A DNA stretch of 64,000 nucleotides from Actinokineospora terrae (GCF_900111175.1 NZ_FOGI01000012.1:62001-126000), one strand, 5' to 3'. Shown: positions 34,182-42,950, numbered from the stretch's first letter. The notes: generated by a model not told the origin, from the letters alone. Translations and numbers: made by a program.

Positions 34182-35746
34182 CAGGTCCTCCGGTGGCCTG
34201 CGGTGCTCGGGGGCACGCCGTCGATGGTGAGGATGGGCAGGCCGAGTTCGCGGACGGAGTCCGGGTCGGCGCTGGCGGTGGCGCCGTGCACGGCGAGGGC
34301 GTCGACGCCGCCCAGGTCGGCCAAGTGCCTGCGCAGGTCGGCGGTCTTGCGGGTGGCGTCGACGGCGGCGACGATGTGCCGGGCGCCCAGCGCCTTGGCG
34401 ACCGCACCGGCCCAGCGGCCACCGTCCGGGTCCTCCACCGCGGCGGCGATGGCCACCACGGACGGCACGGGGTTGCGCTTGAGGTCGTAGGCCAACTCGG
34501 CGGCGTGCTCGGGGCCCAGCACCCGGCCGCGACCCACCTGGTCCGGCCCGGCGACCTGGACGGCACCGGGACCCAGCCGCATCTTCTGGCAGATCCACTC
34601 GGCGGCCGCGGTGGCCTCCTGCAGCGCCCCTGCGACGACGATCACCTTGCCGGGCAACGCGACCAGCAGGTCGGTGGGCACCGGGGTGTCCCACCGGCGC
34701 CGCGGCCGGGGCCGGGCGTCGGTGACCAGCCGCGGCTCGTCGGCGGTCGGCCAGGCCGGGTCGTCGGAGGCCTCCTCGATCGAGATCGGCTCGGCGAAGG
34801 CGGTGTCGACGTCCTCGTCCGGCAGCGCGTGCCGGGCGGTCGAGGACGGCATCCTCGGCGGCACCAGCATGTCGTGGAAGTCCACAAGGGACTCAACCGG
34901 CTCGGCCGAATCCCCGGCCACCGCGTCGGCGGCGGGCTCGTCCGGCTCGTCGTCGATGACCGGCTGCGCCTCGAACACCCGGCGCGCGCCGTCGACCGGC
35001 CGCTGCACGGACGGGAACTCGGCAGGCCGGACCCCGTTGGGCCGCGGCGGCGCGGTGGTGGCGCCGAGCAGCACCTCGCGCAGCTGCTCGTCGGTCATCT
35101 CGTCCACTTCGGACTTGTCGGCGATCCGCTCGCCGAGCACGGCGGCCCGCAGCCGCGCGTCCGCCTCCCGCTGCGCGGCGGTCATCCCGGCCGGGCGCAG
35201 CGCGGCGGGCTCGGCGGGCCGCGACGGCGGCGTCTGCGCGCCCTCGCGTGGGCGCACGGCCTTGGCCCACTCCCCCGGGCTCTGCCCGCGCGGCGCCGGA
35301 CCCGCTGCCCGCGCCTGCGCGGCGGAGAGCTGCTCGGCACCGTTCGCGCGCGCCACCGGACCCCCGGCCTCGGCGAAGAACCGCGCGAACGGGTCGCCCG
35401 CGGTGGTCCCGGCGGGCTCCTGCTCGGCGACACCCAGGCGCTGCTCCGGCACCCGGTCGACGAGCTCGTCGACCGGGGCGCTCTCGCCGACGGCGGCCAT
35501 GTCCTCCTTGTCGGCCAGCTCCATCAGGTCGGCCACGGACAACACCTGCTCACGGGGTACCTCCGGATCGCCTGGGTCGGGAACCTCGACGCCGATCTCG
35601 AACCACTGCTTGGAGAAGAACCCCGCCACGCCGCCCTTGCGCAGGCGGTCGGCGGAGACGATGCGCGCGTCGGCACCGTGCTCGGTGCGCACGCGGTCGA
35701 GCAGCGCTTCCAGGTCAGGTCCCTCAAGCAGCAAGCGTGTAGCCAC
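34181..35746 (-). CDS. flhF: FlhF-like protein with degenerate GTPase domain
   Basis: Protein of 521 residues in the flhF position, overlapping flhA by 23 bases. The N-terminal B-like domain is clear (MATRLLLEGPDLEALLDRVR, then GADARIVSADRLRKGGVAGF and FFSKQWFEIGVEV). A 230-residue low-complexity acidic/Pro/Ala region follows. The C-terminal 160 residues align with the SRP-type NG domain in pattern (VIVVAGALQEATAAAEWICQ, then VVAIAAAVEDPDGGRW and LRRHLADLGGVDALAVHGAT) but the P-loop GxxGxGKT and the DTAG motif are gone. It is therefore unlikely to bind GTP in the normal way. Confidence 0.85.
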   Translation of the reverse strand: MATRLLLEGPDLEALLDRVRTEHGADARIVSADRLRKGGVAGFFSKQWFEIGVEVPDPGDPEVPREQVLSVADLMELADKEDMAAVGESAPVDELVDRVPEQRLGVAEQEPAGTTAGDPFARFFAEAGGPVARANGAEQLSAAQARAAGPAPRGQSPGEWAKAVRPREGAQTPPSRPAEPAALRPAGMTAAQREADARLRAAVLGERIADKSEVDEMTDEQLREVLLGATTAPPRPNGVRPAEFPSVQRPVDGARRVFEAQPVIDDEPDEPAADAVAGDSAEPVESLVDFHDMLVPPRMPSSTARHALPDEDVDTAFAEPISIEEASDDPAWPTADEPRLVTDARPRPRRRWDTPVPTDLLVALPGKVIVVAGALQEATAAAEWICQKMRLGPGAVQVAGPDQVGRGRVLGPEHAAELAYDLKRNPVPSVVAIAAAVEDPDGGRWAGAVAKALGARHIVAAVDATRKTADLRRHLADLGGVDALAVHGATASADPDSVRELGLPILTIDGVPPSTAGHRRT

Positions 35747-37769
35747 TGTTCACCACCCCGACTGTCTCTATCCGGTGGGTACCACCGGACAGCTCGGAAT
35801 ACGACAGCACGGCCAGCCGCGGCACGGCGGCGTGCACCAGGCGGTAGAGGGGCGTGCGCAGCCGGGGCGCGCAGGCGAGCACAGCGGCCTGGCCCTGGCT
35901 CTCCGCCCGGCTCGAGAGCCCGGCGACATCGCCGACGAGCGACTCGAGCGTGCCCGTGTCCACCGCGAGCCGGTCGCCCATCTCGGTGACCCGCAGGCTC
36001 TCCAGCAGCGTCTGCTCGACGCGGGGGTCGAGGGTGATGACCGAGAGCACCCCGTCCACGGCGAGCCGGGCGGCGATGGCCGGGCCCAGCGCGGCGCGGG
36101 CGGCCTCGACCAGCCGGTCGATGTCGGCCCCGGCCTTGGCCGCCGGCGAGAGCGCCTCGTAGATGCCGACCAGGTCGCGGATCGGGACGCCCTCGTCGAG
36201 CAGGCGGTGCAGCACGCGCTGGATCTCGCCCAGGCTCATCAGCGCTGGCGTGAGCTCCTCGACGACGACCGGGTGGGTGCGGCGCACGACGTCGGTGAGC
36301 GCGCGGACGTTCTCCCGGCCCAGCAGGCGGCCCGCGTGCGTGCGGGTGACCTCGGCCAGGTGGGTGACCAGGACGGAGGCGCGGTCGACGACGGTGGCGC
36401 CCAGGGCCTCGGCCTGGTGGCGCAGCTCGGCCGGGACCCACTTGCCCGCCAGGCCGAACACCGGCTCGGTGCCCGCGCGGCCGGGCAGCGCGTCGAGGTC
36501 GTCGCCGATGGCCAGGACGGTGCCCGGTGGGGCGAAGCCGCGGGCCACGTCGGCGCCGTTGATGCGGATGACGTAGGACGACAGCGGGAGGTCGAGGTCG
36601 TCGCGGGTGCGCACGGGCGGCATGACCACGCCCAGTTCCAGTGCGATCTTGCGGCGCAGCGCGCGGACCCGGTCGAGCAGGTCGCCGCCCGCGGCGTCGA
36701 CAAGGTCGACCAAGTCGGTGGCCAGCGCCAGTTCCAGCGGGTCGACCCGCATCTCGGCGATGAGCGCCTCGGTGGCGTCCGGCGCGGTCTCGGCGATCTC
36801 GGTGGACTCGCTGGTCTCGACGACCTCCTCGCCGGGCTTGGGGCCGCGGGTGGAGGCGATGATCAGGCCGCCGCCGACGAGCAGGAACGGCAGCATCGGC
36901 ATGGCGGGCATCAGCGACAGCGCGAGCAGCGAGATGCCGCCGATGCGCATGGCCATCCGGTTGGCGCCGAACTGGCTGGAGACCAGCGAGCCCATGTTCT
37001 GGTCGCCCGCGGCGCGGGTCACGATGAGGCCGGTGGCGACCGAGAGCAGCAGGGCGGGGATCTGGGAGACCAGGCCGTCGCCGACGGTCAGCAGGCTGTA
37101 GGTGTTGATGGCGTCGGTGGGGGCCATGCCCTTCTGGATCAGGCCGACCGAGAAGCCACCGATGAGGTTGATCAGGGTGATGACGACCGCGGCGATGGCG
37201 TCGCCCTTGACGAACTTGGAGGCACCGTCCATCGCGCCGTAGAAGTCGGCCTCGGCGGTGACCTCCTGGCGGCGCCTGCGCGCCTCGGGCTCGTCGATGA
37301 GCCCGGCGTTGAGGTCGGCGTCGATGGCCATCTGCTTGCCGGGCATCGCGTCGAGGGTGAACCGGGCGCCGACCTCGGCGACGCGGCCCGCGCCGTTGGT
37401 GATGACGGCGAACTGGATGACGATGAGGATGAAGAACACGACCAGGCCGACCACCAGCGAGCCGCCGACCACCGCGTGGCCGAAGGCGCCGATGACCGCG
37501 CCCGCGTCGCCGTCGAGCAGCACGAGCCGGGTGGCGCTGATGTTGAGCGCGAGCCGGAAGAGGGTGGCCAGCAGCAGGATCGACGGGAAGACCGAGAACT
37601 CCAGCGGCTTGCGGACCTGCATGCTGATCAGCACGATCAGCAGCGCCAGGGCGATGTTGAGCACGATGAACATGTCCAGCAGGAACGTCGGCATCGGCAC
37701 GACCATCAACACGATGATCATGATGACGCCCGCGGGTACCGCGAACTGGCTCAACCGCCGTGAGTTCAT
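35724..37769 (-). CDS. flhA: FlhA, export gate protein
   Basis: Major export-gate protein of 681 residues from the ATG at 37769. About eight transmembrane segments lie in residues 8-310 with the FHIPEP-type block (VRKPLEFSVFPSILLLATLF, LALNISATRLVLLDGDAGAV, and FVKGDAIAAVVITLINLIGG). The C-terminal cytoplasmic domain (about 335-681) holds the substrate/chaperone docking platform. An open frame reaches 37892, but the family starts at MNSRRLSQ and a GGGATGG lies just before it. The 123-base stretch before it would include the promoter region, which argues against the longer form. Confidence 0.95.
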   Translation of the reverse strand: MNSRRLSQFAVPAGVIMIIVLMVVPMPTFLLDMFIVLNIALALLIVLISMQVRKPLEFSVFPSILLLATLFRLALNISATRLVLLDGDAGAVIGAFGHAVVGGSLVVGLVVFFILIVIQFAVITNGAGRVAEVGARFTLDAMPGKQMAIDADLNAGLIDEPEARRRRQEVTAEADFYGAMDGASKFVKGDAIAAVVITLINLIGGFSVGLIQKGMAPTDAINTYSLLTVGDGLVSQIPALLLSVATGLIVTRAAGDQNMGSLVSSQFGANRMAMRIGGISLLALSLMPAMPMLPFLLVGGGLIIASTRGPKPGEEVVETSESTEIAETAPDATEALIAEMRVDPLELALATDLVDLVDAAGGDLLDRVRALRRKIALELGVVMPPVRTRDDLDLPLSSYVIRINGADVARGFAPPGTVLAIGDDLDALPGRAGTEPVFGLAGKWVPAELRHQAEALGATVVDRASVLVTHLAEVTRTHAGRLLGRENVRALTDVVRRTHPVVVEELTPALMSLGEIQRVLHRLLDEGVPIRDLVGIYEALSPAAKAGADIDRLVEAARAALGPAIAARLAVDGVLSVITLDPRVEQTLLESLRVTEMGDRLAVDTGTLESLVGDVAGLSSRAESQGQAAVLACAPRLRTPLYRLVHAAVPRLAVLSYSELSGGTHRIETVGVVNSGYTLAA

Positions 37770-37845
37770 CGTCCATCCCGGATATCCGGTGTGCGGCCGT
37801 TCCGTGGCCTCGTCGTGCTGCCTTCCTGGCTCCACGTCGGACCGT

Positions 37846-37873
37846 TCATCGGCCGCGGTGGAGCGGTACTGAG
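37846..37873 (-). promoter_or_regulatory. Sigma-28-type promoter of flhA-flhF
   Basis: Minus strand: CTCA, 16 bases, GCCGATGA. Exact match to the local pattern, 79 bases upstream of the flhA start. Confidence 0.72.
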
Positions 37874-37920
37874 CATTCCCTCGGTTGAGCATCGCCGAGG
37901 GAACGACGAACCGCTAGTGG

Positions 37921-37946
37921 GTCGTCGCCCCGAGGGGGGCGACGAC
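37921..37946 (-). terminator. Hairpin, probable terminator of the cheB-cheX operon
   Basis: Perfect 11-base arms 37921-37931 and 37936-37946 around a four-base loop. It lies 190 bases beyond the last chemotaxis gene and upstream of the flhA promoter. Confidence 0.55.
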
Positions 37947-38135
37947 CGCACTCGCGAGGCGTCGGCACACCGGTTTCGGCTACCCAGCGGGTAGTCCGGT
38001 CTGGTGTGGCAGGCCCCGGCCTGGCGGCCTGCCGTCGGGGAGTCCCCGTTGTGCACCCAGCGCACACATTCGCGGCTGGGATTCACCCAACCGAGCGGCG
38101 ACACGCCGCTACGGGGGTGAACTATCCTGAGTGGA

Positions 38136-38609
38136 CTAATTCAGCGGGACCACGATGGACATCACGCCGCCCTTGTACCCCGCGATGCCCACCGTCAGGT
38201 CGAGCCGGTTGCCCAGCGCGGCCAGGTGCGACCGGACGTCGGCGGGCACCTCGGCCGCGGAGGTGTGCAGCGCGTGGAACTTCACGTGCGGCCTGCCGGG
38301 GACGTTGAACATCCCGGTGAGGATGTTGCTGACCTCGCCGAGGATGTCGGTGAGCAGCGGCGAGAGCTCACCGTCCTCGACGCACGCCTCGGCGCCCCCA
38401 GGGGGGACGAGGCCCATCGCGGCGGCCGTGTTGGCCGCCAGTGGCAGGTCGAAACCGATGACCCCGGCCAGCGACTGGTCGTTGTGCTGGTACACAGCAG
38501 CAACGGGCGCGTCACCGGCGGGGTCGGTCACGTTGACGGTGACCTCCCTGCCGAGGAGGCCCTTCAACGTGTCGAGGACCTTCTTGGGTTCCGGCAGAGC
38601 TTCGGTCAT
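38136..38609 (-). CDS. cheX: CheX/CheC-like CheY-P phosphatase domain protein
   Basis: Protein of 157 residues, last gene of the cheB operon. It contains the CheC/CheX active-site pattern D-x3-E-x2-N in LLTDILGEVSNILTGMFN (around residues 89-106), and the surrounding beta-rich sequence fits a CheX fold with a C-terminal GIAGYKGGVMSIVVPL. It has a single such motif, as in CheX. Likely dephosphorylates the CheY encoded next door. The start at 38609 lies three bases after the cheY stop. Confidence 0.75.
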   Translation of the reverse strand: MTEALPEPKKVLDTLKGLLGREVTVNVTDPAGDAPVAAVYQHNDQSLAGVIGFDLPLAANTAAAMGLVPPGGAEACVEDGELSPLLTDILGEVSNILTGMFNVPGRPHVKFHALHTSAAEVPADVRSHLAALGNRLDLTVGIAGYKGGVMSIVVPLN

Positions 38610-38612
38610 TCG

Positions 38613-38975
38613 CTACCCCAAGATGTCGGAGAGCCGCTCGCGGAAGGTCTCCGCGGTGAACGGCTTGCTGATCAGGAACAGGGCACCGCCCGCCTCGGCC
38701 TTGGCGATCATCTCGTCCGAGCACTCGGAGGTGACGAAGGCGAAGGGTACCGTGTTCCCGCTGGCGCGCAACGCGTGCAGCAGCTCGATACCCGACATGT
38801 TGGGCATGTTCCAGTCCGACAGGACGAGGTCGGGGTTCTCGCTCGCGACGGTGTCCTGCGCCGCGGCGCCGTCGGGCGCCTCGACGATGTCGTGGTCCTC
38901 GAACCCGGCTTGGCGCAGGGTCCTGATCACGATCTGGCGCATGACCCTGCTGTCGTCAGCGACCAGGATTTTCAT
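38613..38975 (-). CDS. cheY: CheY-type response regulator
   Basis: Single-domain receiver of 120 residues. It has the acid pocket (ILVADDSRVMRQ), the phosphorylation Asp in LVLSDWNMPNMSGIELL (about residue 54), and the Lys of ISKPFT. There is no output domain, so it should act by binding the switch or another target. It lies between two CheX-like phosphatase genes and is one of two CheY genes in the operon. Confidence 0.94.
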   Translation of the reverse strand: MKILVADDSRVMRQIVIRTLRQAGFEDHDIVEAPDGAAAQDTVASENPDLVLSDWNMPNMSGIELLHALRASGNTVPFAFVTSECSDEMIAKAEAGGALFLISKPFTAETFRERLSDILG

Positions 38976-38978
38976 AGC

Positions 38979-39467
38979 TCACGCCTCCTGTGCGTTGTGG
39001 GAACCACCGGGACCACCGCTGAGCAAGGTCACCACGTACGGCTCGTCGCGCCACCGGACGACGGTCCGGCACACCTCGACGGTTCCCGGCCAGCGCTCGT
39101 GCGCGGTCGCCGAGACCCTCGGGAGGGAGAGCTGCGACGGGGACGGGAGCACGCTCTTGACGTTACCGCCGAGGACGTTGGCCAGCTCGCCGAGTGCGTC
39201 GCCGACGTCGTCGGCGGTGACCTCTTCGGGCTCCATCGCGAACAGCACGGAGGCCACGTCGCGGGAAGCCTTGTGCGAGCAGGACACGACCAGGTGACCC
39301 TCGTACGCGCCGACCATGGCGACCGAGGCGGCGAGCTCGACACCGGCACCGGAGTCGGAGTCGGCGTAGACCGTCTCCTCCTCGCCGCCGTTGAGGAACG
39401 CCGACCACACCTGCTCGGCGATCATGTCGAGATCGACCTCGACTGCGGTAGACACATCGTTGGTCAT
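38979..39467 (-). CDS. cheX: CheX-like CheY-P phosphatase domain protein
   Basis: Protein of 162 residues with the CheC/CheX signature D-x3-E-x2-N in VGDALGELANVLGGNVKSV (about residues 88-106) and a preceding Ala/Val-rich beta segment (ELAASVAMVGAYEGHLVVSC). The start overlaps the upstream cheY stop by four bases, so the two are translationally coupled. It is a likely phosphatase for that CheY. It is a paralogue in architecture, though not closely in sequence, of the protein at 38136-38609. Confidence 0.8.
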   Translation of the reverse strand: MTNDVSTAVEVDLDMIAEQVWSAFLNGGEEETVYADSDSGAGVELAASVAMVGAYEGHLVVSCSHKASRDVASVLFAMEPEEVTADDVGDALGELANVLGGNVKSVLPSPSQLSLPRVSATAHERWPGTVEVCRTVVRWRDEPYVVTLLSGGPGGSHNAQEA

Positions 39468-39850
39468 GAGGACACCCCCGCCGGGACGAGCCCGAGGAGG
39501 GCCAGCTTGTCAATGATGCCGTCACGGGTGAACGGCTTGATCACGTACTCGTGCGCACCGGCGGCCAGCGCGCGGACGATCTGCCCGTGCTCGCTCTCGG
39601 TGGTCACCATCATCAGCGTCATCTGACGCATCTCGGTGATCTTGCGGACCTCGATGACGAACTCGAGGCCGTTCATCACCGGCATGTTCCAGTCGACCAG
39701 CGCCAGGTCGGGCACCCGGCCAGTGCTCTGGAGCAGATCCAGTGCCTCCCGACCGTTGCCCGCCTCCAGAACCTCGAACCCGAGGTCGGCCAACAGGCCG
39801 CGGAGAATCTTGCGCATGGCCCGGGAATCATCGATCACAATCCCTAGCAC
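39464..39850 (-). CDS. cheY: CheY-type response regulator
   Basis: Single-domain receiver of 128 residues with GTG start preceded by AAGAGG and overlapping the cheR stop by seven bases. Acid pocket IDDSRAMRK, phosphoacceptor in LALVDWNMPVMNGLEF, Thr/Ser in MMVTTESE and Lys in IKPFTRDG. Closely resembles the canonical CheY that binds FliM, more so than the second CheY in the same operon. Confidence 0.94.
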   Translation of the reverse strand: MLGIVIDDSRAMRKILRGLLADLGFEVLEAGNGREALDLLQSTGRVPDLALVDWNMPVMNGLEFVIEVRKITEMRQMTLMMVTTESEHGQIVRALAAGAHEYVIKPFTRDGIIDKLALLGLVPAGVSS

Positions 39851-40680
39851 TGCGTCACCTCTTTCACCAATTGGCGTTCTCGGGCGGGTGCCCGGTAGAT
39901 GGCGGTCCGTCCAACGGGTACCCGCTCGAACACGGAGTCGATGCCCACAGTGGACTCGGCGGCTCCGAGCAGGAGCCACCCACCGGGGTTGAGCACCTGC
40001 CGCACGCGGTCGAGCACCGCGCGCTTGGTCTCCGGTTCGAAGTAGATGAGCACGTTGCGCAGGAACACCACGTCGAACTTCGGCATGGGTGGCAGCGGCG
40101 CGCAGAGGTTGACCCGCTGGAACGACAGGTTCTGCCGGATCCTCGGGACAGCCTCCCACTCCGCGCCCGCGCGCTGGAAGTAGGTCACCAGGTCGGTCGC
40201 GGGCAGGCCGCGGTTGACCTCCAACTGGTTGAACCTGCCCGCACGCGAGCGGCGCAACATCTCCTCGGACAGGTCGCTGCCCATGATCTGGTAGCCGCGA
40301 CCGGCCGGGAGGGCCTTCTCCAGGGTGATGGCGATGCTGTAGGGCTCCTGGCCGCTCGAGCACGCCGCCGACCAGATCCGCACCGGGCGGGTGGACTTGG
40401 CGAGCACGTCGGGCAGGATCGTGTCGGTCAGCGCGGTGAAGGGCTCGCGGTCGCGGAACCAGGAGGTCTCGTTGATCGTGAGCGCCTCGACGACCTGGGT
40501 GCGCAGCGCGGCGTTCGAGGTGCGCAGTGCGTTGGCCAGGGAGCCGACCGTGTCGTGCCCGGTGGCCTTGGCCACCGGCTTGAGCCTGGACTCGACCAGG
40601 TATTCCTTACCGGGGCGCAGGACCATGCCGGCTTCTCGGTAGACGAGATCGGCCACGAAGCCGAACAGCGCCGGGGTCAT
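39844..40680 (-). CDS. cheR: CheR, chemoreceptor methyltransferase
   Basis: Glutamate methyltransferase of 278 residues that uses SAM to methylate receptor signalling domains. Residues about 70-90 carry TINETSWFRDREPF, the SAM-binding region IWSAACSSGQEPYSIAI lies near 105-121, and FDVVFLRNVLIYFEPETK near 208-225 is the family block. The ATG at 40680 starts the CheR N-domain MTPALFGFVADLVY. It overlaps the end of cheB by four bases. Confidence 0.95.
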   Translation of the reverse strand: MTPALFGFVADLVYREAGMVLRPGKEYLVESRLKPVAKATGHDTVGSLANALRTSNAALRTQVVEALTINETSWFRDREPFTALTDTILPDVLAKSTRPVRIWSAACSSGQEPYSIAITLEKALPAGRGYQIMGSDLSEEMLRRSRAGRFNQLEVNRGLPATDLVTYFQRAGAEWEAVPRIRQNLSFQRVNLCAPLPPMPKFDVVFLRNVLIYFEPETKRAVLDRVRQVLNPGGWLLLGAAESTVGIDSVFERVPVGRTAIYRAPARERQLVKEVTQC

Positions 40681-41765
40681 TTCCACCGCGCCACCTCCCT
40701 TCCTGTAGCCGCCGCCGATGCGGGCAAGCGGGCGACGATGTTCTCCGCGATGAGGCCGAGCGGCAGTACCGCGTCGGCCAAGCCCGCGCTGACAACGGCC
40801 CCAGGCATGCCCCAGACCACCGAGGTGGCCTGGTCCTGGGCCAGTACTCCGGCACCGAGGGCCACGAGCTCCTCGGTACCGCGCTTTCCGTCCTGACCCA
40901 TGCCGGTGAGCATGACGGCCAGGGAGGCTGAGCCGTAGACGCGCGCGCAAGAGCGGAACAGCACGTCGACGGCGGGTCGGCAGTGGTTCTCCATCGGCCC
41001 GTCGTGCAACCGGACCTTGGCGCCACCGGGGGTCTTCGCGGCTTCCATGTGCCGCCCGCCCGGTGCGATGTAGACGGTGCCGGGCAGCAGCGGCTCGCCG
41101 TCGCGCGCCTCGACCACGTGCAACGCGGCCTCCTGGTCGATGCGGCGGGCGAGCATGGTGGTGAAGACGGGGGGCATGTGCTGGGCGACGAGCACCGGGA
41201 CCGGCAGCGTGCCGGGAAGTCTGGTGAGGACGGTGCGCAGCGCCTCGGGGCCGCCGGTGGACGATCCGATGAGGACGGCCTGGACGGGCTTGCGCGGACC
41301 GGTGTTCGCGGGCGGGCGCTTGACCGCGGTCGTCGGGCGCAGCGGCTGCGCGACGTAGGCGGGCTTGCCGCACAGCGCGTGGATGCGCGGCAGCAGCTGC
41401 TCGCGCACCTCGGTGACCGCCTTGTTGACGCTACCGGCGTTCGCGGGCTTGGTGACGTAGTCGGTCGCGCCCGCGGCCAGCGCGGCCACAGTCGCCTCGG
41501 CGCCGTCGCTGGTCATCGTGGAGAACATGATGACCGGCAGGGTGGGGTTGGTCTTGCGCAGCTCGCGGACGGTCTCGACCCCGTTGAGGACGGGCATCTC
41601 CACGTCCAGGGTCACCACGTCCGGCTTGAGCTGGGCGATCTTGGCCAGCGCGATCTGCCCGTTCGGCGCGGTCCCCACGACTCGCACCTTCGGGTCCGCG
41701 GACAGCACGTCGGTGACGAGTCGGCGAATCACCACCGAGTCGTCCACCACCAGTACTGAGATCAC
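40677..41765 (-). CDS. cheB: CheB, chemotaxis methylesterase response regulator
   Basis: Two-domain protein of 362 residues. An N-terminal receiver (about 1-120, VLVVDDSVVIRR, phospho-Asp54 in TLDVEMPVLNG, KPANAGS) is joined to a methylesterase domain (about 165-355) with the catalytic triad in IGSSTGGPEAL, AQHMPPVFT and MLTGMGQDGKRG. I chose the GTG at 41765, which has TGGAGG five bases upstream and starts directly at the receiver. It heads the operon cheB-cheR-cheY-cheX-cheY-cheX. Confidence 0.95.
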   Translation of the reverse strand: MISVLVVDDSVVIRRLVTDVLSADPKVRVVGTAPNGQIALAKIAQLKPDVVTLDVEMPVLNGVETVRELRKTNPTLPVIMFSTMTSDGAEATVAALAAGATDYVTKPANAGSVNKAVTEVREQLLPRIHALCGKPAYVAQPLRPTTAVKRPPANTGPRKPVQAVLIGSSTGGPEALRTVLTRLPGTLPVPVLVAQHMPPVFTTMLARRIDQEAALHVVEARDGEPLLPGTVYIAPGGRHMEAAKTPGGAKVRLHDGPMENHCRPAVDVLFRSCARVYGSASLAVMLTGMGQDGKRGTEELVALGAGVLAQDQATSVVWGMPGAVVSAGLADAVLPLGLIAENIVARLPASAAATGREVARWK

Positions 41766-41816
41766 GTGGGCCTCCAGGGTCGGCGGCGGAGGCACCCGGC
41801 CTCCGCGACAACCGTG

Positions 41817-41844
41817 GCATCGGCCGCACCCGCCCGGTCCTGAG
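41817..41844 (-). promoter_or_regulatory. Sigma-28-type promoter of the cheB operon
   Basis: Minus strand: CTCA, 16 bases, GCCGATGC. Exact match to the nine fixed positions, 54 bases upstream of the cheB start. Confidence 0.72.
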
Positions 41845-41920
41845 CGGTCGCCCCGGCCGAGTTCTCACGCCAATCACAGTAAATCCGCGCTGTTGAGTTG
41901 TCGCGCCACCACAGCCGGAT

Positions 41921-41967
41921 GACCCGACCGGCTGATCCTGAGTGGACGGTTCAGCCGATCGGGTCAC
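41921..41967 (-). terminator. Terminator hairpin after the unknown gene at 41982
   Basis: Inverted repeat with 16-base arms (41921-41936 and 41952-41967) and one mismatch. It separates the preceding minus-strand gene from the cheB promoter. Confidence 0.7.
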
Positions 41968-41981
41968 CTGGAGTTATGTGC

Positions 41982-42851
41982 TTAGTCGGCCTGCACAAGC
42001 CAGTCGGGGCCAAAAGCCGCGAGGCAGGGGACCAGGAGTTCTTGCGCGGAGGCCGAGTCCACGAGGTCGCGCACCATCAGCGCCTGCACGGCGCCGCTGA
42101 GCACGTTCCACACGCCGCTGGCCCGGTCGTCGAGGGTGACCCCGGCCAGGTCGACCGCGCGGACCAGCAGCAGTTGCGCCGCCGCGGCTTCACGGATGCG
42201 GCCCGCGACGTGCACGGCCCAGGCCGAGGAGTGCATGGCGGCCGACCAGTCCTGCTGCTCGGCGCGCATCCGGTCCGCCGAGACGGCCAGGGCCCTGACC
42301 TCGGCGGGGTGCGCGGCGCGGATGCGCGCCAGCAGCCGGTGCACCAGGTCGTGGGTGGGGCCGAGGTGGGGACTGGCCTCCGGCAGGTCGCGGGTGGCCG
42401 CGACCCAGGCGGCGCCGAGCACCCTGCGGTCGACGTCGGTGAGGTGCTGGCGCAGGTAGGTCGCGCAGACCGCGTCGGTGACCAGGGCGATCGCGCCGTC
42501 GGGGGGCTCGGGCGCGGTGCCGGGCGGGAAGGTGTCGCGGTCGGGCACCAGGACGTCGGTGCGCACGCAGTGCAGCAGCCCGGCCAGCGACCCGATCGGG
42601 GCGTGTTGCAGCAGGGTGACCGCGGACGGGCCGGAAAGGTCGCGCACGCTGGGCAGTTCGCTGGCCGCGGCGAGCGCGTGCGAGCGGGCGAGGCTGAGCG
42701 CGGGGGACGGGGGCGCGGCGCGCTCGGCGATGGCCTCCACGTCGGCGGTCGTGCGGCTCAGCAGCGTCAGCAGGATCTCCGCCGTCGCTGGGCCGCCAAC
42801 CATCCGGGTGAGGTCGAAGCCCAACACGGGGGCGCTGACGAGGCTGTACAC
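41982..42851 (-). CDS. Protein of unknown function within the chemotaxis region
   Basis: Predicted 289-residue protein from the GTG at 42851; the frame stays open to an ATG at 42905, which has a cysteine-containing N-terminus of doubtful reality. The sequence is mostly helical and rich in Ala, Leu and Arg, with no signal peptide or transmembrane helix and no motif I recognise (for example LARIRAAHPAEVRALAVSAD near residue 185). It is flanked by its own terminator and by the terminator of the next gene, so it is probably monocistronic. Position suggests, but does not show, a link to motility or chemotaxis. Confidence 0.7.
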   Translation of the reverse strand: MYSLVSAPVLGFDLTRMVGGPATAEILLTLLSRTTADVEAIAERAAPPSPALSLARSHALAAASELPSVRDLSGPSAVTLLQHAPIGSLAGLLHCVRTDVLVPDRDTFPPGTAPEPPDGAIALVTDAVCATYLRQHLTDVDRRVLGAAWVAATRDLPEASPHLGPTHDLVHRLLARIRAAHPAEVRALAVSADRMRAEQQDWSAAMHSSAWAVHVAGRIREAAAAQLLLVRAVDLAGVTLDDRASGVWNVLSGAVQALMVRDLVDSASAQELLVPCLAAFGPDWLVQAD

Positions 42852-42918
42852 CCGAGTGAGTATGCACCCTCGATTACGGAAACAGCACCAAATCGGGTGA
42901 ACCATTACACACAGCGAC

Positions 42919-42950
42919 GGCGCCGTCCCTGGGGGGTGAGGGACGGCGCC
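42919..42950 (-). terminator. Terminator of the second chemoreceptor gene
   Basis: Perfect 11-base arms 42919-42929 and 42940-42950 with loop TGGGGGGTGA, about 55 bases beyond the chemoreceptor stop on the minus strand. Confidence 0.75.

Larger units (their letters stand above)
37770..38135. other. Non-coding interval between the chemotaxis operon and flhA
   Basis: 366 bases with no gene seen. Holds the flhA promoter (37846-37873), and three hairpins that could end the chemotaxis operon transcribed from the right: 37876-37903 (9-base arms), 37921-37946 (11-base perfect arms, loop GAGG) and 38008-38033 (8-base arms). Confidence 0.65.
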
